Shown: positions 1-9,636, numbered from the stretch's first letter. The stretch is DNA of 64,000 nucleotides from Kiloniellaceae bacterium (GCA_021776115.1 JAJFGN010000085.1:1-64000); one strand, 5' to 3'. Numbers and translations: made by a program. The notes: generated from the sequence alone by a model not told the origin.

Positions 1-133
1 GATCGCTCGCCCTGGACCGGCGCAAATCTTCGCCGATTCGCGCCTGACAGAACATGCAAGGGGAAGTTGGTTTTTGGAGCGGCGTTACCCTGACTTTGGC
101 CCGTGATCTACGTTTAGCAGCGCAAGAAACAAA

Positions 134-243
134 TGCCCCTCACCCCGACCCTCTCCCGCTGGGAGAGGGAGTGCGACCCGGCAATCCATCGCGGTCCGAG
201 TCTCGCTTTCCGATGGACCCGCGGGTCAAGCCCGCGGGTGACA
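134..243. repeat. Chimeric intergenic palindromic repeats (CCCTCTCCC/GGGAGAGGG hairpin fused to a GACCCGGCAATCC...GATGGACCCGCGGGTCAAGCCCGCGGGTGAC element)
   Basis: Hairpin ccctctcccgctgggagaggg followed by gacccggcaatccatcgcggtccgagtctcgc...cccgcgggtcaagcccgcggg; the second part resembles 53208-53290. Confidence 0.75.
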
Positions 244-287
244 CAAGAGAGATAGGTGGCACCATTCGGGCCGGTGCGACCGGACCT

Positions 288-1295
288 TTAGTCTGGAACC
301 GCCTTTAAAGTTTCGCCGCGCGCCGATGTGGCCCGCTTGCGGAAAAGGCGGTCCAGGACGGCCTCGGCGGCGACCGCCGAACAGATCACCGCGATGGCCA
401 GAACCTGCCAGATAGACAGGCTGGTCCCCAGGAACACGATGGCCAGCAGGGCCGCGATCACCGGCTTCAGGAAGAACAGATACATCGCCCGGGTGATGTC
501 CGGCGCCGCCGCCAGGCCGCCGATCCACAGCCACTGCGTAATCGTCGTGTTGTAGAACGCCAGGACCACGATCGCGCTCGCCGCGACCGGCACCAGCGAG
601 GGCAAGGTGAAGACGTCGACCCATCTGCCGAACAAAACGCCGACGCCGAGCCAGAGGACCGCGCCGCCGAGAAACAGCGTGATCGCGGTGATGCGCAGAG
701 CGCCGTAGCGCGCGATGTAAGGCTTGATCAGGACCAGATAGACCGACATGAGCAGCGCGCACAGAATGGCGAAGACGATGCCGATCAGATTGCCGGCATG
801 GCCCGCCAACGCGAGGACCGCGCCGTCGGTCACCAGGAAGGCCACGCCCGCCACCGCGCCCAATCCCGAGACGATCTTGGCCGCGCCGATGGGGATCTTG
901 TTCACGGCCATGTTGATCAGGCCGACAAAGATCGGCGCCGTCGTCACCACCGTCGCGACCTGTGGCACGCTCGCATAGTCGAGCGACCAGTGAAAGAACA
1001 GGTAGGCGCTCGCCACGCCCAGAATCGAGAACGCAAGCAGGGCCCATCCGTCGCGGCGTAGCGGCGTGATCAGGTCGCGGCTGGCGGGGATCGCCAGCGC
1101 GACGACGACCAGCCCCGCGCCGCCGAGCACGAAGCGCCAGACCGAGATTTCCGGCCCCTCGATCGCGGAGTTGTTGGAGATCAGCTTGGCCACGAACTCG
1201 GACGAGGCGTGGCCGCAGACGCCGACGAAGACCGCCAGATACGCGATCCACGGGCGGCGGCGCCACAGAGCGGGGCGTGGCGCGTCGCCGCTCAC
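288..1295 (-). CDS. DMT/EamA-family transporter
   Basis: ORF translation with about 10 hydrophobic helices and EamA-like duplicated architecture; GTG start at 1295 overlaps the stop of the upstream hydrolase. Confidence 0.8.
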   Translation of the reverse strand: MSGDAPRPALWRRRPWIAYLAVFVGVCGHASSEFVAKLISNNSAIEGPEISVWRFVLGGAGLVVVALAIPASRDLITPLRRDGWALLAFSILGVASAYLFFHWSLDYASVPQVATVVTTAPIFVGLINMAVNKIPIGAAKIVSGLGAVAGVAFLVTDGAVLALAGHAGNLIGIVFAILCALLMSVYLVLIKPYIARYGALRITAITLFLGGAVLWLGVGVLFGRWVDVFTLPSLVPVAASAIVVLAFYNTTITQWLWIGGLAAAPDITRAMYLFFLKPVIAALLAIVFLGTSLSIWQVLAIAVICSAVAAEAVLDRLFRKRATSARGETLKAVPD

Positions 1296-2137
1296 GAGGC
1301 GCCCCCGGGTGTGCCGAACGCGCCGGACGTCAACTTGGCGGCGAATCTCAGCAGGGCGCCGGCCAGTTCGTCCGGGCGCTCGGCGGGGATCATGTGACCG
1401 GCATCGGCCATGTCCACGCGCTCGGCTTTCGGCAGGCGGGCATAGAGTTCGTCCACATCGGCATAATTGAGAAAGACCCGGTCCTGCAGACCGGTCACGT
1501 TCAGTACCGGCACGTCGATTGCCTCGTAGGGAACATCCCAGTCCGCGGTGGCGCCGGATTTCAGCAGCATGTAGGCGCCGTCGCGTTCCGGAACCGGCGT
1601 GTAGGGGGCGTCGCGCAGGAAATCGCCGCGATTGCGCGCCAGCCACGCCTCGTTAAAGAGAAGCGGCACGAAGAGGTCGCGCAACAGCGCCAAACCGCCG
1701 ATCCGGGCGGCACGCACGAGGCCCTCGTTCAGCCAATCGAGGCGCACGCCTGCCTTGCGCAGGGTGTTGATCAGGACAAGGCCCTGCGCCGCCCCGGCGC
1801 CGCCGGCCAGGTGCGCCTTGAGGGCGAACAGGCCGCCGATCGAGAGGCCGACATGAACCGGCCGGGCCGGGCGCACATGCGCCAGCAGCGCCAGCGCGTC
1901 GGAGACGATGGTCGCCTCGCTGACGGAATCGAACGTGAAGGCGCTGTCGGCCTGGCCACGCAGGTTGAAGGCTAGCAGACCATGGCCGTGTCGTTGGAGC
2001 GCGGGGCCGACGCCGGCCGTCCACATGCTCTTGTCGCCGGTCAGCGCGTTGAAGCAAACGAAGGTGACTCCGCCGTCCGCCGGCGGCGCGTGGTCGTAGG
2101 CAAGGCTGTTGCCCGGTGAGAGGGGCAGGACGGGCAT
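1292..2137 (-). CDS. Alpha/beta hydrolase
   Basis: GLSIGGLFALKAH nucleophile elbow, C-terminal DAGHMIPAERPDELA; start taken at MPVLPLSPGNSLAYD. Confidence 0.8.
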   Translation of the reverse strand: MPVLPLSPGNSLAYDHAPPADGGVTFVCFNALTGDKSMWTAGVGPALQRHGHGLLAFNLRGQADSAFTFDSVSEATIVSDALALLAHVRPARPVHVGLSIGGLFALKAHLAGGAGAAQGLVLINTLRKAGVRLDWLNEGLVRAARIGGLALLRDLFVPLLFNEAWLARNRGDFLRDAPYTPVPERDGAYMLLKSGATADWDVPYEAIDVPVLNVTGLQDRVFLNYADVDELYARLPKAERVDMADAGHMIPAERPDELAGALLRFAAKLTSGAFGTPGGAS

Positions 2138-2370
2138 GCACGGTCTCGCAATTTCGTAAAGTCCGCGGCGGACCGCCACTTGGCGAGAGATTCGCAGAGC
2201 CGGCCGCGCAACGCAATGACCATCCGCTACAGAGCATCCCTTTCGGGACACGCCAAGGATAAGCGACTTCGCTATTGCAGGCGCGCAATTGCATTAGCTT
2301 GTTGCGCCGCATGCCGTCACTCACCCGGTTCGGCGATCAAACCTGACCCGACTCCGTCCAGACTTTCATC

Positions 2371-2402
2371 CGGTGGAACACGCTTCGCTGCTCCACCCTA
2401 CG
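2371..2402. repeat. Palindromic intergenic repeat CGGTGGAACACGCTTCGCTGCTCCACCCTACG
   Basis: ggtggaacacgcttcgctgctccacc is an imperfect inverted repeat; it matches my recollection of the widely dispersed GTAGGGTGGA...TCCACC repeat. Confidence 0.7.
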
Positions 2403-2634
2403 AGGCGCGCGCGCCCCTAACTCCCCGCCAAACACGCAGAATCGCAGCGGGGATGAGCAATAACGCACTGAAAATCACGCCCACCTCGTTCGGGCGGTTG
2501 CTGGGGTCGAGCACGCGTTCGGAACAGCTACAGCCTTCGGTTAGAATCGAACGTTTGTAGTAGCGTTCGAAGCTTTCCGGGCGGTGATTGCCGTAGCCGT
2601 GCTCTCGTGGGGTGCCGCGCATCTCGTGCCTCAA
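2398..2634 (-). CDS. Small hypothetical protein with one predicted TM segment
   Basis: 78-aa ORF with GCSCSE motif and hydrophobic VGVIFSALLLIPAAILRVW; its stop codon lies inside the adjacent repeat. Confidence 0.4.
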   Translation of the reverse strand: MRHEMRGTPREHGYGNHRPESFERYYKRSILTEGCSCSERVLDPSNRPNEVGVIFSALLLIPAAILRVWRGVRGARAS

Positions 2635-2678
2635 GTTGGTTCCGGGTCAAGGTATCACACCGCGGGAAACGTGAGCCG

Positions 2679-3587
2679 TCAAAGTTCCAGGTAGCGGACG
2701 GTAGGGTCGACTACCCGGCCTTCGATCAGATCCCGTTGCGCCGCGATCTCCTTGCCAACGAAGTCCATGAAGGTGCGGATGCGGGCGCTCCGTTTTAGAT
2801 CCGGGTGGGTGAGCAGCCAGATGCCCAGATCGAACTCGCGGCTCGGCGGATACACTCTGACGAAGTCGGGGTCTTGCTCGACGCCGTAACAGGCCAGGTG
2901 GCCGACCCCTATGCCAGCGCGCACCGCCTCTACCATGCCCGATGCCGTGTTCATGCGGCACACGATGCGCGCGGCCGGGGCATGCCGGGCCATCCAACGG
3001 TCCATCATGCCGTTTTCCCAACACACCCACGGATAGCCGGTGAGCGGCACGTCCGGCCCCACCCGCTTCACCAAGCCGGGCGCGGCGTAAACGGGAAAAC
3101 TGTGCTCCGCCAGCTTGCGTCCGAGCAGAGTCTCGGGCGGGTTGTTGGTCGCCCGGACGATTACGTCCGCTTCGCGGCGCGACAGGCTGACCAAGTTCGG
3201 CCCCAACTCTATATCCAATCGAATTTCCGGGTAGGCCTGCAGAAAGCGCTGAAAGCAGGACATCAGATTTTTCCCGGTCGCATCGACGAGGGAAACCTGA
3301 ATGACGCCGCGAAGCTGGGCGTCCCGCCCCGCCAGCCGCAGGCTCGCGGTGTCGGCGTCTTCGCCCATGGACTGCGCGGTGGCGAAAAGCTCCTCACCCG
3401 CCGCCGTCAGGGCGATTCCTTCGCCCGTATGCTCAAATAGGGAAACGCCCAGTCCATCCTCGAAGGCGCGCATGCGGCGCGAGACAGTGCTGTGGGTCAT
3501 GGCAAGCTGCCGCGCCGCGCCGGAAAAAGAGCCCTCCGAGCCGACGGCCCGCAAGATCTTGAGGTCGTCCCATTTCATGCTGTGCAT
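2679..3587 (-). CDS. LysR-family transcriptional regulator
   Basis: N-terminal HTH MKWDDLKILRAVGSEGSFSGAARQLAMTHSTVSRRM and LysR substrate-binding domain. Confidence 0.9.
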   Translation of the reverse strand: MHSMKWDDLKILRAVGSEGSFSGAARQLAMTHSTVSRRMRAFEDGLGVSLFEHTGEGIALTAAGEELFATAQSMGEDADTASLRLAGRDAQLRGVIQVSLVDATGKNLMSCFQRFLQAYPEIRLDIELGPNLVSLSRREADVIVRATNNPPETLLGRKLAEHSFPVYAAPGLVKRVGPDVPLTGYPWVCWENGMMDRWMARHAPAARIVCRMNTASGMVEAVRAGIGVGHLACYGVEQDPDFVRVYPPSREFDLGIWLLTHPDLKRSARIRTFMDFVGKEIAAQRDLIEGRVVDPTVRYLEL

Positions 3588-3707
3588 TTTCACACAGTAG
3601 ACTATCGATTTTAGGCAATACCATAACATTTTCTCACAGGTAATTCTGTCGCCAGTTGGAGAAGCGGGCACGCGGTCCGCTCACCTTCATGGATCTGGGA
3701 GAAAGAC

Positions 3708-4409
3708 ATGAAACATCGGGTTCAGGCTCTCACCCTCGCGGCGGCTGTCCTTACCCTCGGCCTGGCCACAAGCGCCAAGGCGGAATTCTCGGGCGGCTAC
3801 GCCGTGCTCGGGCTTTTTAGCCTTGGCAACCAGGATAGTTACAGCGCCGCGGTGAGGACGTTGCGGGAAAATGCCGAAGGGCGCGGCTGCGCGCTGCAAG
3901 TCGAGGGGAATATCGTCAACGCAAACGGTAACCTGGACCTTCCTACGACCGATCGTTTCGTGCTCGTCACCTGCGCCTCGGCGCTACTGCACGACGCCGG
4001 GGGCCGGGCCGTATTCAAGGATTTGCGGTCGGCATCGAAAGGAAGCGTTCTTTTTGGGGGCGCGATGGTCGGGCGAAAAAACGAAGGTGCCTTTCCCCAG
4101 GACGGCGTGTACGTCTTTAAGGTCAGCGAATATACCAACCGCGATTCGGACAAGATGGACCGCGACCTGAAGTCCTTGAGCGCGGCGGCCGCCAAGCGCC
4201 CAAATGCCTACGCGACCCCGGCGACGATTGAGGTGAGCGAGGCCACAGGCTTCAGAACCCCCGACGAAGTCGTGGTCATTCACTATCCGACGGCGGAGGC
4301 GGGACCGGCCTTCCGAAAAGCCAACGAAGACATCATGAAGCGCATAGGTGCCTTCAACGACGAACACATTTCGGCTTATGTCTACCTCGGTGCGGTGCCG
4401 GCGAAATGA
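3708..4409 (+). CDS. Hypothetical secreted protein
   Basis: Signal peptide MKHRVQALTLAAAVLTLGLATSAKA; no family recognised. Confidence 0.65.
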   Translation: MKHRVQALTLAAAVLTLGLATSAKAEFSGGYAVLGLFSLGNQDSYSAAVRTLRENAEGRGCALQVEGNIVNANGNLDLPTTDRFVLVTCASALLHDAGGRAVFKDLRSASKGSVLFGGAMVGRKNEGAFPQDGVYVFKVSEYTNRDSDKMDRDLKSLSAAAAKRPNAYATPATIEVSEATGFRTPDEVVVIHYPTAEAGPAFRKANEDIMKRIGAFNDEHISAYVYLGAVPAK

Positions 4410-4428
4410 GTGAGTTCTCGCACCGACG

Positions 4429-4512
4429 CCTTAACCCCGTGCCCCCGTGAGATGGGATAGAGCGAGGTGACCAGCAGCAGCGCCATGACCACGTTGAAAA
4501 CGCGCACGGCCT
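4429..4512 (-). pseudogene. Remnant of the 3' end of the lysE-family gene
   Basis: 81 of 85 aligned columns identical to 6354-6438, including the stop-codon position; 1-nt deletion shifts the frame. Confidence 0.85.
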
Positions 4513-4521
4513 GCATATTCC

Positions 4522-6195
4522 CTACGCGGATGGCGAGGCGAAGCGCTTGTCCGGCGGGACGATCTTAGGTTCCGAGGGATCGCCGACATAGGCGGGCGTC
4601 ATGATCTGGACGCCCTGCTCGTTGAAGATATCGAGAATGTTTTCGTGGAGCCGCGAATAAAGCCGCGGCATCGACGAGGGGTCGTCGGCATAGACGTTCA
4701 ACTCATACAGAACGCAAAAGTCCCCCAGGGTGCTTTTCAGGACAAAGGGGGGCGGGGTGCGAAGCAGCCCCGGTGTCCGTTCGGCGGCCTGCAGCAGCAT
4801 GGCCTCGACCTGCCGCCACGGCGCCTCGTACCCGATCCCCACGGTGGTGTGTAGAATCAGCCCTCGCTCCGTGGCGAGCGTGCTGTAGTTCACGACTTCG
4901 TTGTTCAGGATGACGGTGTTCGGGACCACGATCTCCTCGTTCTTTATCGAGCGCAGGTGGGTTTCCAGAAGCCGCATCTCGACCACATCGCCGACGGTAT
5001 CCTTAACCTTGATGCGGTCGCCGATCCGGAAGGCGCGCCGATAGGTCATCGTGTAGCCGGCGATCAAGTTGCCGATGATCGAGGTCGAGCCGAGCGACAG
5101 CACAAGGCCGAGGAATATCGAGACGCCCTTGAAGGCGGCGGAGTCCGATCCCGGAATGTAGGGATAGGCCACCACCACCGCGATGGCGATCGCGAATAGC
5201 CGGATGATCTTATAAGTGGGCAAGGCCCACTCCCGGTCAAAGCCTGCGAGCCTGACCCGCCCTAGGGCGACCGCGCCAAAGAACAGCCGTGTCATCTTGA
5301 GCAGGTATCGGACGATCAGCACCAGGATCAGAATAAAGATCAGGTTGGGCAGGGCCGCGAGCGTGGCCGTGCCAATCGTCTCGAGCGGCCCCAGGATCAG
5401 GCGCAGGAAGTGCAGCCCGAACGGCCGGGTCCAGGGATAAAGGCCGAGCACGTAATGCAGATAGCCTATGAGCAGCGCGAGGACGGCCAAAACGTGCACG
5501 GTGCCAATGGCGCCACGCAACGCCGACCACAGATCCTCCGCTTCCAGGATATGGAACGATTGAATCAGGACGTCCTTCATGCGCGCCTTGTAGCGCCGCT
5601 CGAGCACGGCATTGAGCCGCCTGAAGACCCAGGCAAGCACGACCAAGACGACGACCAAAGCCAGGCTCGCGCCACCGGCGTAGTAGCTGTTTCTCAACAG
5701 CACGGGTCGCGTGCGCTGGGTCCGGTAATCCTGGACCGCGCGTGCGATTCTGTTCTTAAAAGCCCCGGCGAGGGCGGTTCGCGTGATGCCTTCGGCGCGC
5801 GCATCGAGGTCGAAGACCGACATCACCAGGCGTTTGTCGGAGAGGATCTTGGTTTGATCTCTGAGATCGAACACCCGTAACGACTCGATAGAAACCGCGT
5901 TGTCCCTCGCGATCTCCTCTATCCGGGACATGATCGCTTGGGCACGCCGCCGGGCCTGATCCGCCGTACCGCCGCGAACGCTGAAGAGAACGTATCCGTC
6001 GATTTCGACCGAGGCCGCACTGTCCGAAGTCTCAACGGCTTCGTCCATAACGTTCGGCTGCAAAACTTGCGCGGCAGCGCCGATCGGCGCGATCAGCATC
6101 GCGAACGTCAGTAGGAAAATGCCGCGCCAAAAATGCGGCGGCGCTGCGCCACGCCAAGGCCGGGATTTTCCGGGTAAGGTCTTCCCTAGGTTCAT
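4522..6195 (-). CDS. MscS-family mechanosensitive ion channel with N-terminal extracytoplasmic region
   Basis: LGLVLSLGSTSIIGNLIAGYTMTYRRAFRIGDRIKVKDTVGDVVEMRLLETHLRSIKNEEIVVPNT is the typical MscS pore/beta domain. Confidence 0.92.
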   Translation of the reverse strand: MNLGKTLPGKSRPWRGAAPPHFWRGIFLLTFAMLIAPIGAAAQVLQPNVMDEAVETSDSAASVEIDGYVLFSVRGGTADQARRRAQAIMSRIEEIARDNAVSIESLRVFDLRDQTKILSDKRLVMSVFDLDARAEGITRTALAGAFKNRIARAVQDYRTQRTRPVLLRNSYYAGGASLALVVVLVVLAWVFRRLNAVLERRYKARMKDVLIQSFHILEAEDLWSALRGAIGTVHVLAVLALLIGYLHYVLGLYPWTRPFGLHFLRLILGPLETIGTATLAALPNLIFILILVLIVRYLLKMTRLFFGAVALGRVRLAGFDREWALPTYKIIRLFAIAIAVVVAYPYIPGSDSAAFKGVSIFLGLVLSLGSTSIIGNLIAGYTMTYRRAFRIGDRIKVKDTVGDVVEMRLLETHLRSIKNEEIVVPNTVILNNEVVNYSTLATERGLILHTTVGIGYEAPWRQVEAMLLQAAERTPGLLRTPPPFVLKSTLGDFCVLYELNVYADDPSSMPRLYSRLHENILDIFNEQGVQIMTPAYVGDPSEPKIVPPDKRFASPSA

Positions 6196-6355
6196 AATCG
6201 TCCGTCTCGGTCTTGCCGGAGGCGGCGCCTGCTATCGAGAACTAAGCTCGATACGGCGTTGCTGTGTGCAGGACCATTCTTATAATCCACATAGATAATG
6301 TGGTTATTTTCGCCGATTTGCCAAACAGCTTTTTGCGCGGCGCGGCGTATGCGCC

Positions 6356-6982
6356 CTAACCCCATGCCCCCGTGACGATGGGATAGAGCGAGGCGACCAG
6401 CAGCAGCGCCATGACCACGTTGAAAACGCGCACGGCCTTGGCGTTCTTGACCACGCGCTGCAAGGCGGTACCGAAGCCAACCCAGGTTGTGCCCGAGGCT
6501 ATGCCGAAGCTGCCGAACAGCCCCGCGATCACGATGACATTGAAAGGAAAGACCGCGACCGTGGCATAGGTCGAGATCGCGGCGAGCATCATGACCCAGG
6601 CCTTGGGGTTGACCCATTGAAAGGCGGCGGCCTGAAGGAAGGTAATGGGCTTTGCTTGGCGGCGGGCTTGCGCTTCGCCGTCCCGCGCGACCGGGCCCGA
6701 GGTCGCGATCGCCCAAGCCAAGTACAAGAGGTACGCCGCGCCGACGTACTTCAACACGGTGTAGAGCACCGGATAAGCCGTGACCACGGCGCCCAGGCCC
6801 AGCCCCACCGCCAGCACCATGGCCCCAAAGCCCAGCGCCACCCCGAAGATGTGCGGCACCGCGCGGCGAAACCCATAGTTCAGGCCCGTTGTCATCAACA
6901 TGATGTTATTCGGCCCCGGCGTGAACAGGGTCACGACGCAGAAGGCTACAAGCGCGGCCAGTAAATCGATTTGGGCAATCAT
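6356..6982 (-). CDS. LysE-family translocator
   Basis: TPGPNNIMLMTTGLNYGFRRAVPHIFGVALGF motif and LysE topology. Confidence 0.9.
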   Translation of the reverse strand: MIAQIDLLAALVAFCVVTLFTPGPNNIMLMTTGLNYGFRRAVPHIFGVALGFGAMVLAVGLGLGAVVTAYPVLYTVLKYVGAAYLLYLAWAIATSGPVARDGEAQARRQAKPITFLQAAAFQWVNPKAWVMMLAAISTYATVAVFPFNVIVIAGLFGSFGIASGTTWVGFGTALQRVVKNAKAVRVFNVVMALLLVASLYPIVTGAWG

Positions 6983-7089
6983 GAGCAAATACGGCTAGAT
7001 CGTTGGAAGGGCGCCAAGATGAGATAACCGCGGTCCGAGCGCAACATCTTCTAGACAATCGCACTTACCGCCGCGGCTTGCCGCCGGCA

Positions 7090-7262
7090 ATATCCACAGC
7101 CTTTCCTTCGCGCGGGGACCGGGGACGCGTTAGGCTGGAGGCGAACGACGACACAACAAAGGAGCGAGGCCCCATGACACTTTCCGGCCGCCTTTTCCGA
7201 CCGCGCTTTGGGCCGCCGGAGGGTGTGCTGTAAATTCCCTGTTCTCAGGGAATAACAGGGAA
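7090..7262 (-). repeat. Dispersed non-coding element, copy A
   Basis: 28-bp palindromic end ttccctgttctcagggaataacagggaa is the exact reverse complement of 31356-31383; the other end atatccacagccttt matches aaaggctgtggatat in copy B. Confidence 0.75.
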
Positions 7263-7358
7263 AGCGATTCCACCCCGCCTTGCCTGGTCCCGGCGGCCCG
7301 GATATCTTCCGCCGCTGCAAGAGAACGGACCAACAGACAACACGCGGGAGCAACGACT

Positions 7359-7826
7359 ATGGCGGGAAAGATCGACGCACGGCTGAAAGAACTCGGCATC
7401 GAGATCGCGGAGGCGGCGGCGCCGGTCGCCAACTACGTCGGCTATGTGCAGACCGGCAACCTGGTCTTCGTGTCCGGTCAGGTCACGGTCGAGGGCGGCC
7501 AGTTCAAATACAAGGGCAAGCTGGGCGCGGAAATCTCGGTCGAAGAGGGCCAAGCCGCCGCACGGCTGTGCGCGACCAACATCATCGCCCAGTTGAAGTC
7601 GGCCTGCGGCGGCGATCTGGACCGGGTCCAGCGGATCGTGAAGCTGGGCGGTTTCGTCAATTCGGCCCCCGACTTCACCGACCAGCCCAAGGTAATCAAC
7701 GGCGCGTCGGACCTGATGGTCGAGGTGTTCGGCGATAAGGGCAAGCACGCCCGCGCCGCCGTCTCGGCCGGCTCCCTGCCCATGGGGGTCGCGGTCGAGG
7801 TCGACGCGGTTGTGGAGATTTCCTGA
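7359..7826 (+). CDS. RidA-family protein
   Basis: YVQTGNLVFVSGQVTVEGG...AARLCATNIIAQLKSACGGDLDRVQRIVKLGGFVNSAPDFTDQPKVINGASDLMVEVFGDKGKHARAAVSAGSLPMGVAVEVDAVVEI is the RidA/YjgF fold signature. Confidence 0.92.
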   Translation: MAGKIDARLKELGIEIAEAAAPVANYVGYVQTGNLVFVSGQVTVEGGQFKYKGKLGAEISVEEGQAAARLCATNIIAQLKSACGGDLDRVQRIVKLGGFVNSAPDFTDQPKVINGASDLMVEVFGDKGKHARAAVSAGSLPMGVAVEVDAVVEIS

Positions 7827-7851
7827 CGCCGGCGATCATGCAACACGCGCC

Positions 7852-7953
7852 GTCACCCCCACCCCGGCCCTCCCCCATCGAGGGGGAGGGAGAAGAAGTG
7901 CGGGCCGGCCCTATATTCCCTCCCCCCTTGAGGGGGAGGGTTAGGGTGGGGGG
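7852..7953. repeat. Inverted pair of CACCCCCACCCTAACCCTCCCCC-type palindromic repeats
   Basis: caccccca...ccctcccccatcgagggggaggg and ccctccccccttgagggggagggttagggtgggggg lie in inverted orientation. Confidence 0.8.
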
Positions 7954-8043
7954 TATCGCGGTCGTTCGCTTGAGCTTCACCTTGGGCCTAGCCGGCCCGC
8001 CCCGCTTGCCGTTTCTTAACCGGGCCGTGCGCCAAATGAGTCC

Positions 8044-9420
8044 ATGACCAAACCGCCCGCCAAGCCGTCACGCGAAGTGGCCCGATTCCTGGCCGCCCAC
8101 CCGGACCTTGTCTATCTGGATACCATCTTCGCCGACCTGTCCGGCGTGGTGCGCGGCAAGCGCTACCCGATCGCGCAGCTTGAGAAGATCGTGGCCGACG
8201 GCCTGGCGTTTCCAGGCTCGGTGTTCCTGCTCGATACCATGGGCCACAGCCACGACCCGGCGGGGCTAGGCTTCAGCGACGGCGACCCGGATCGAATCGC
8301 GAAGGTCGTCCCCGGCACCCTCAAGCCAGCGCCCTGGTCGGACCCGCCCTCTTGTCAGGCCCTGATCACCCTGGTACGCAGCGACGGTGCGCCGCATGAG
8401 TTCGAGCCGCGCAACGTCCTCGCCGCCCAGGTCGCGCGCCTGGCCGAGCTGAACTTGAGACCCGTGGTCGCCTTCGAGCTCGAGTTTTACCTGATCGACC
8501 CGGCGCGGACCGACACCGGCGCGCCGCAGCCGCCACTCTCCCCCGTGACCGGGCAGCGCGAGAGCGGGACCCAGGTTTACGGCATGGTCGAGGTCGATGC
8601 TTACGCCGCGTTGCTCGACGAAATTACCCGCGCCTGCGCGGCCCAGGACATCGTGACCGGCGCGGTCACGGCGGAATACGCGCCCGGGCAATTCGAGATC
8701 AACCTGCAGCACGTGGACGATCCCATGCGGGCCGCCGACGAATGCGTCATGTTCAAGCGCGCGGTCAAGGGCGTGGCGCGCCGCCACGGCTACCAGGTGA
8801 CCTTCATGCCCAAGCCTTACCTGGACGCCGCCGGCAGCGGCCTGCACCTGCACGTCAGCCTGCTGGATGCGCGCGGCCGCAACGTCTTCGACGGCGGCAA
8901 GGACCTTGCCAGCCCGGCCCTGAGACATGCCATCGCCGGGATCCTGGATATCATGCCCGAATCGATGGCCATCCTGGCGCCGAACGTAAATTCCTTCCGG
9001 CGCTACGTGCCCGACATATTCGTGCCGATCCGGCGCTGCTGGGGCTTCGAAAACCGCTCGGTCGCCTTGCGGGTGCCGCTCGGGCCCGGCAACGCGCGGC
9101 GGATCGAACATCGCATGGCCGGCGCCGACGCCAACCCCTATCTGGCGCTCGCCACCGCGCTGGCCGGGATTCACCACGGCATCGCCGGCGAGATGGAGCC
9201 GCCACCCCCGTCGGAGGGCAACGCGGGCTTCGCCTACGACGAAGACCTGCCCTTCCGGGCCCGCCGCGCGCTGGAGCGCCTGGCCGGATCGGAGGTTTTG
9301 GCCGCATATTTCGGGCCCAAATACATCGAGGCCTACACCGCCTGTAAGCTGGCCGAACTCGAAACCTTCGAGAATGTGATCAGCCCCAAGGAATACGCCT
9401 GGTATCTACAGGCGGAGTAG
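8044..9420 (+). CDS. Glutamine synthetase family protein (GS-like gamma-glutamyl ligase)
   Basis: FELEFYL, GQFEINLQH, PKPYLDAAGSGLHLHVSL, NSFRRYVPD, ENRSVALRVPLGPGNARRIEHRMAGADANPYLALA are GS signatures. Confidence 0.92.
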   Translation: MTKPPAKPSREVARFLAAHPDLVYLDTIFADLSGVVRGKRYPIAQLEKIVADGLAFPGSVFLLDTMGHSHDPAGLGFSDGDPDRIAKVVPGTLKPAPWSDPPSCQALITLVRSDGAPHEFEPRNVLAAQVARLAELNLRPVVAFELEFYLIDPARTDTGAPQPPLSPVTGQRESGTQVYGMVEVDAYAALLDEITRACAAQDIVTGAVTAEYAPGQFEINLQHVDDPMRAADECVMFKRAVKGVARRHGYQVTFMPKPYLDAAGSGLHLHVSLLDARGRNVFDGGKDLASPALRHAIAGILDIMPESMAILAPNVNSFRRYVPDIFVPIRRCWGFENRSVALRVPLGPGNARRIEHRMAGADANPYLALATALAGIHHGIAGEMEPPPPSEGNAGFAYDEDLPFRARRALERLAGSEVLAAYFGPKYIEAYTACKLAELETFENVISPKEYAWYLQAE

Positions 9421-9636
9421 GCGATCCCTAGGCCACGCACATAAGTTGATATAGGAATTTTGTCGGCGTACGTGTACGCAAATGCCGCCGCAGGGCGTCA
9501 TCGTCGGCCCAGGTACCCAATCCGCCGGGATGGGGCCGCAAAAGCCCTCGGATTTTGTGAAAAAAACATGAATTTTTACTATTGCGCTGCAACAAATGTA
9601 TCGCATTTTGCTGAAGTTGTTGCTAATCTGCAGCGC

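Noticed and set aside
226-1266. 346-aa minus-strand ORF in another frame
   Set aside because: Arg/Gly-rich frame-shadow of the EamA transporter; typical of GC-rich DNA.
8266-9177. 303-aa minus-strand ORF
   Set aside because: Antisense shadow of the glutamine-synthetase-like gene; no domain signal.
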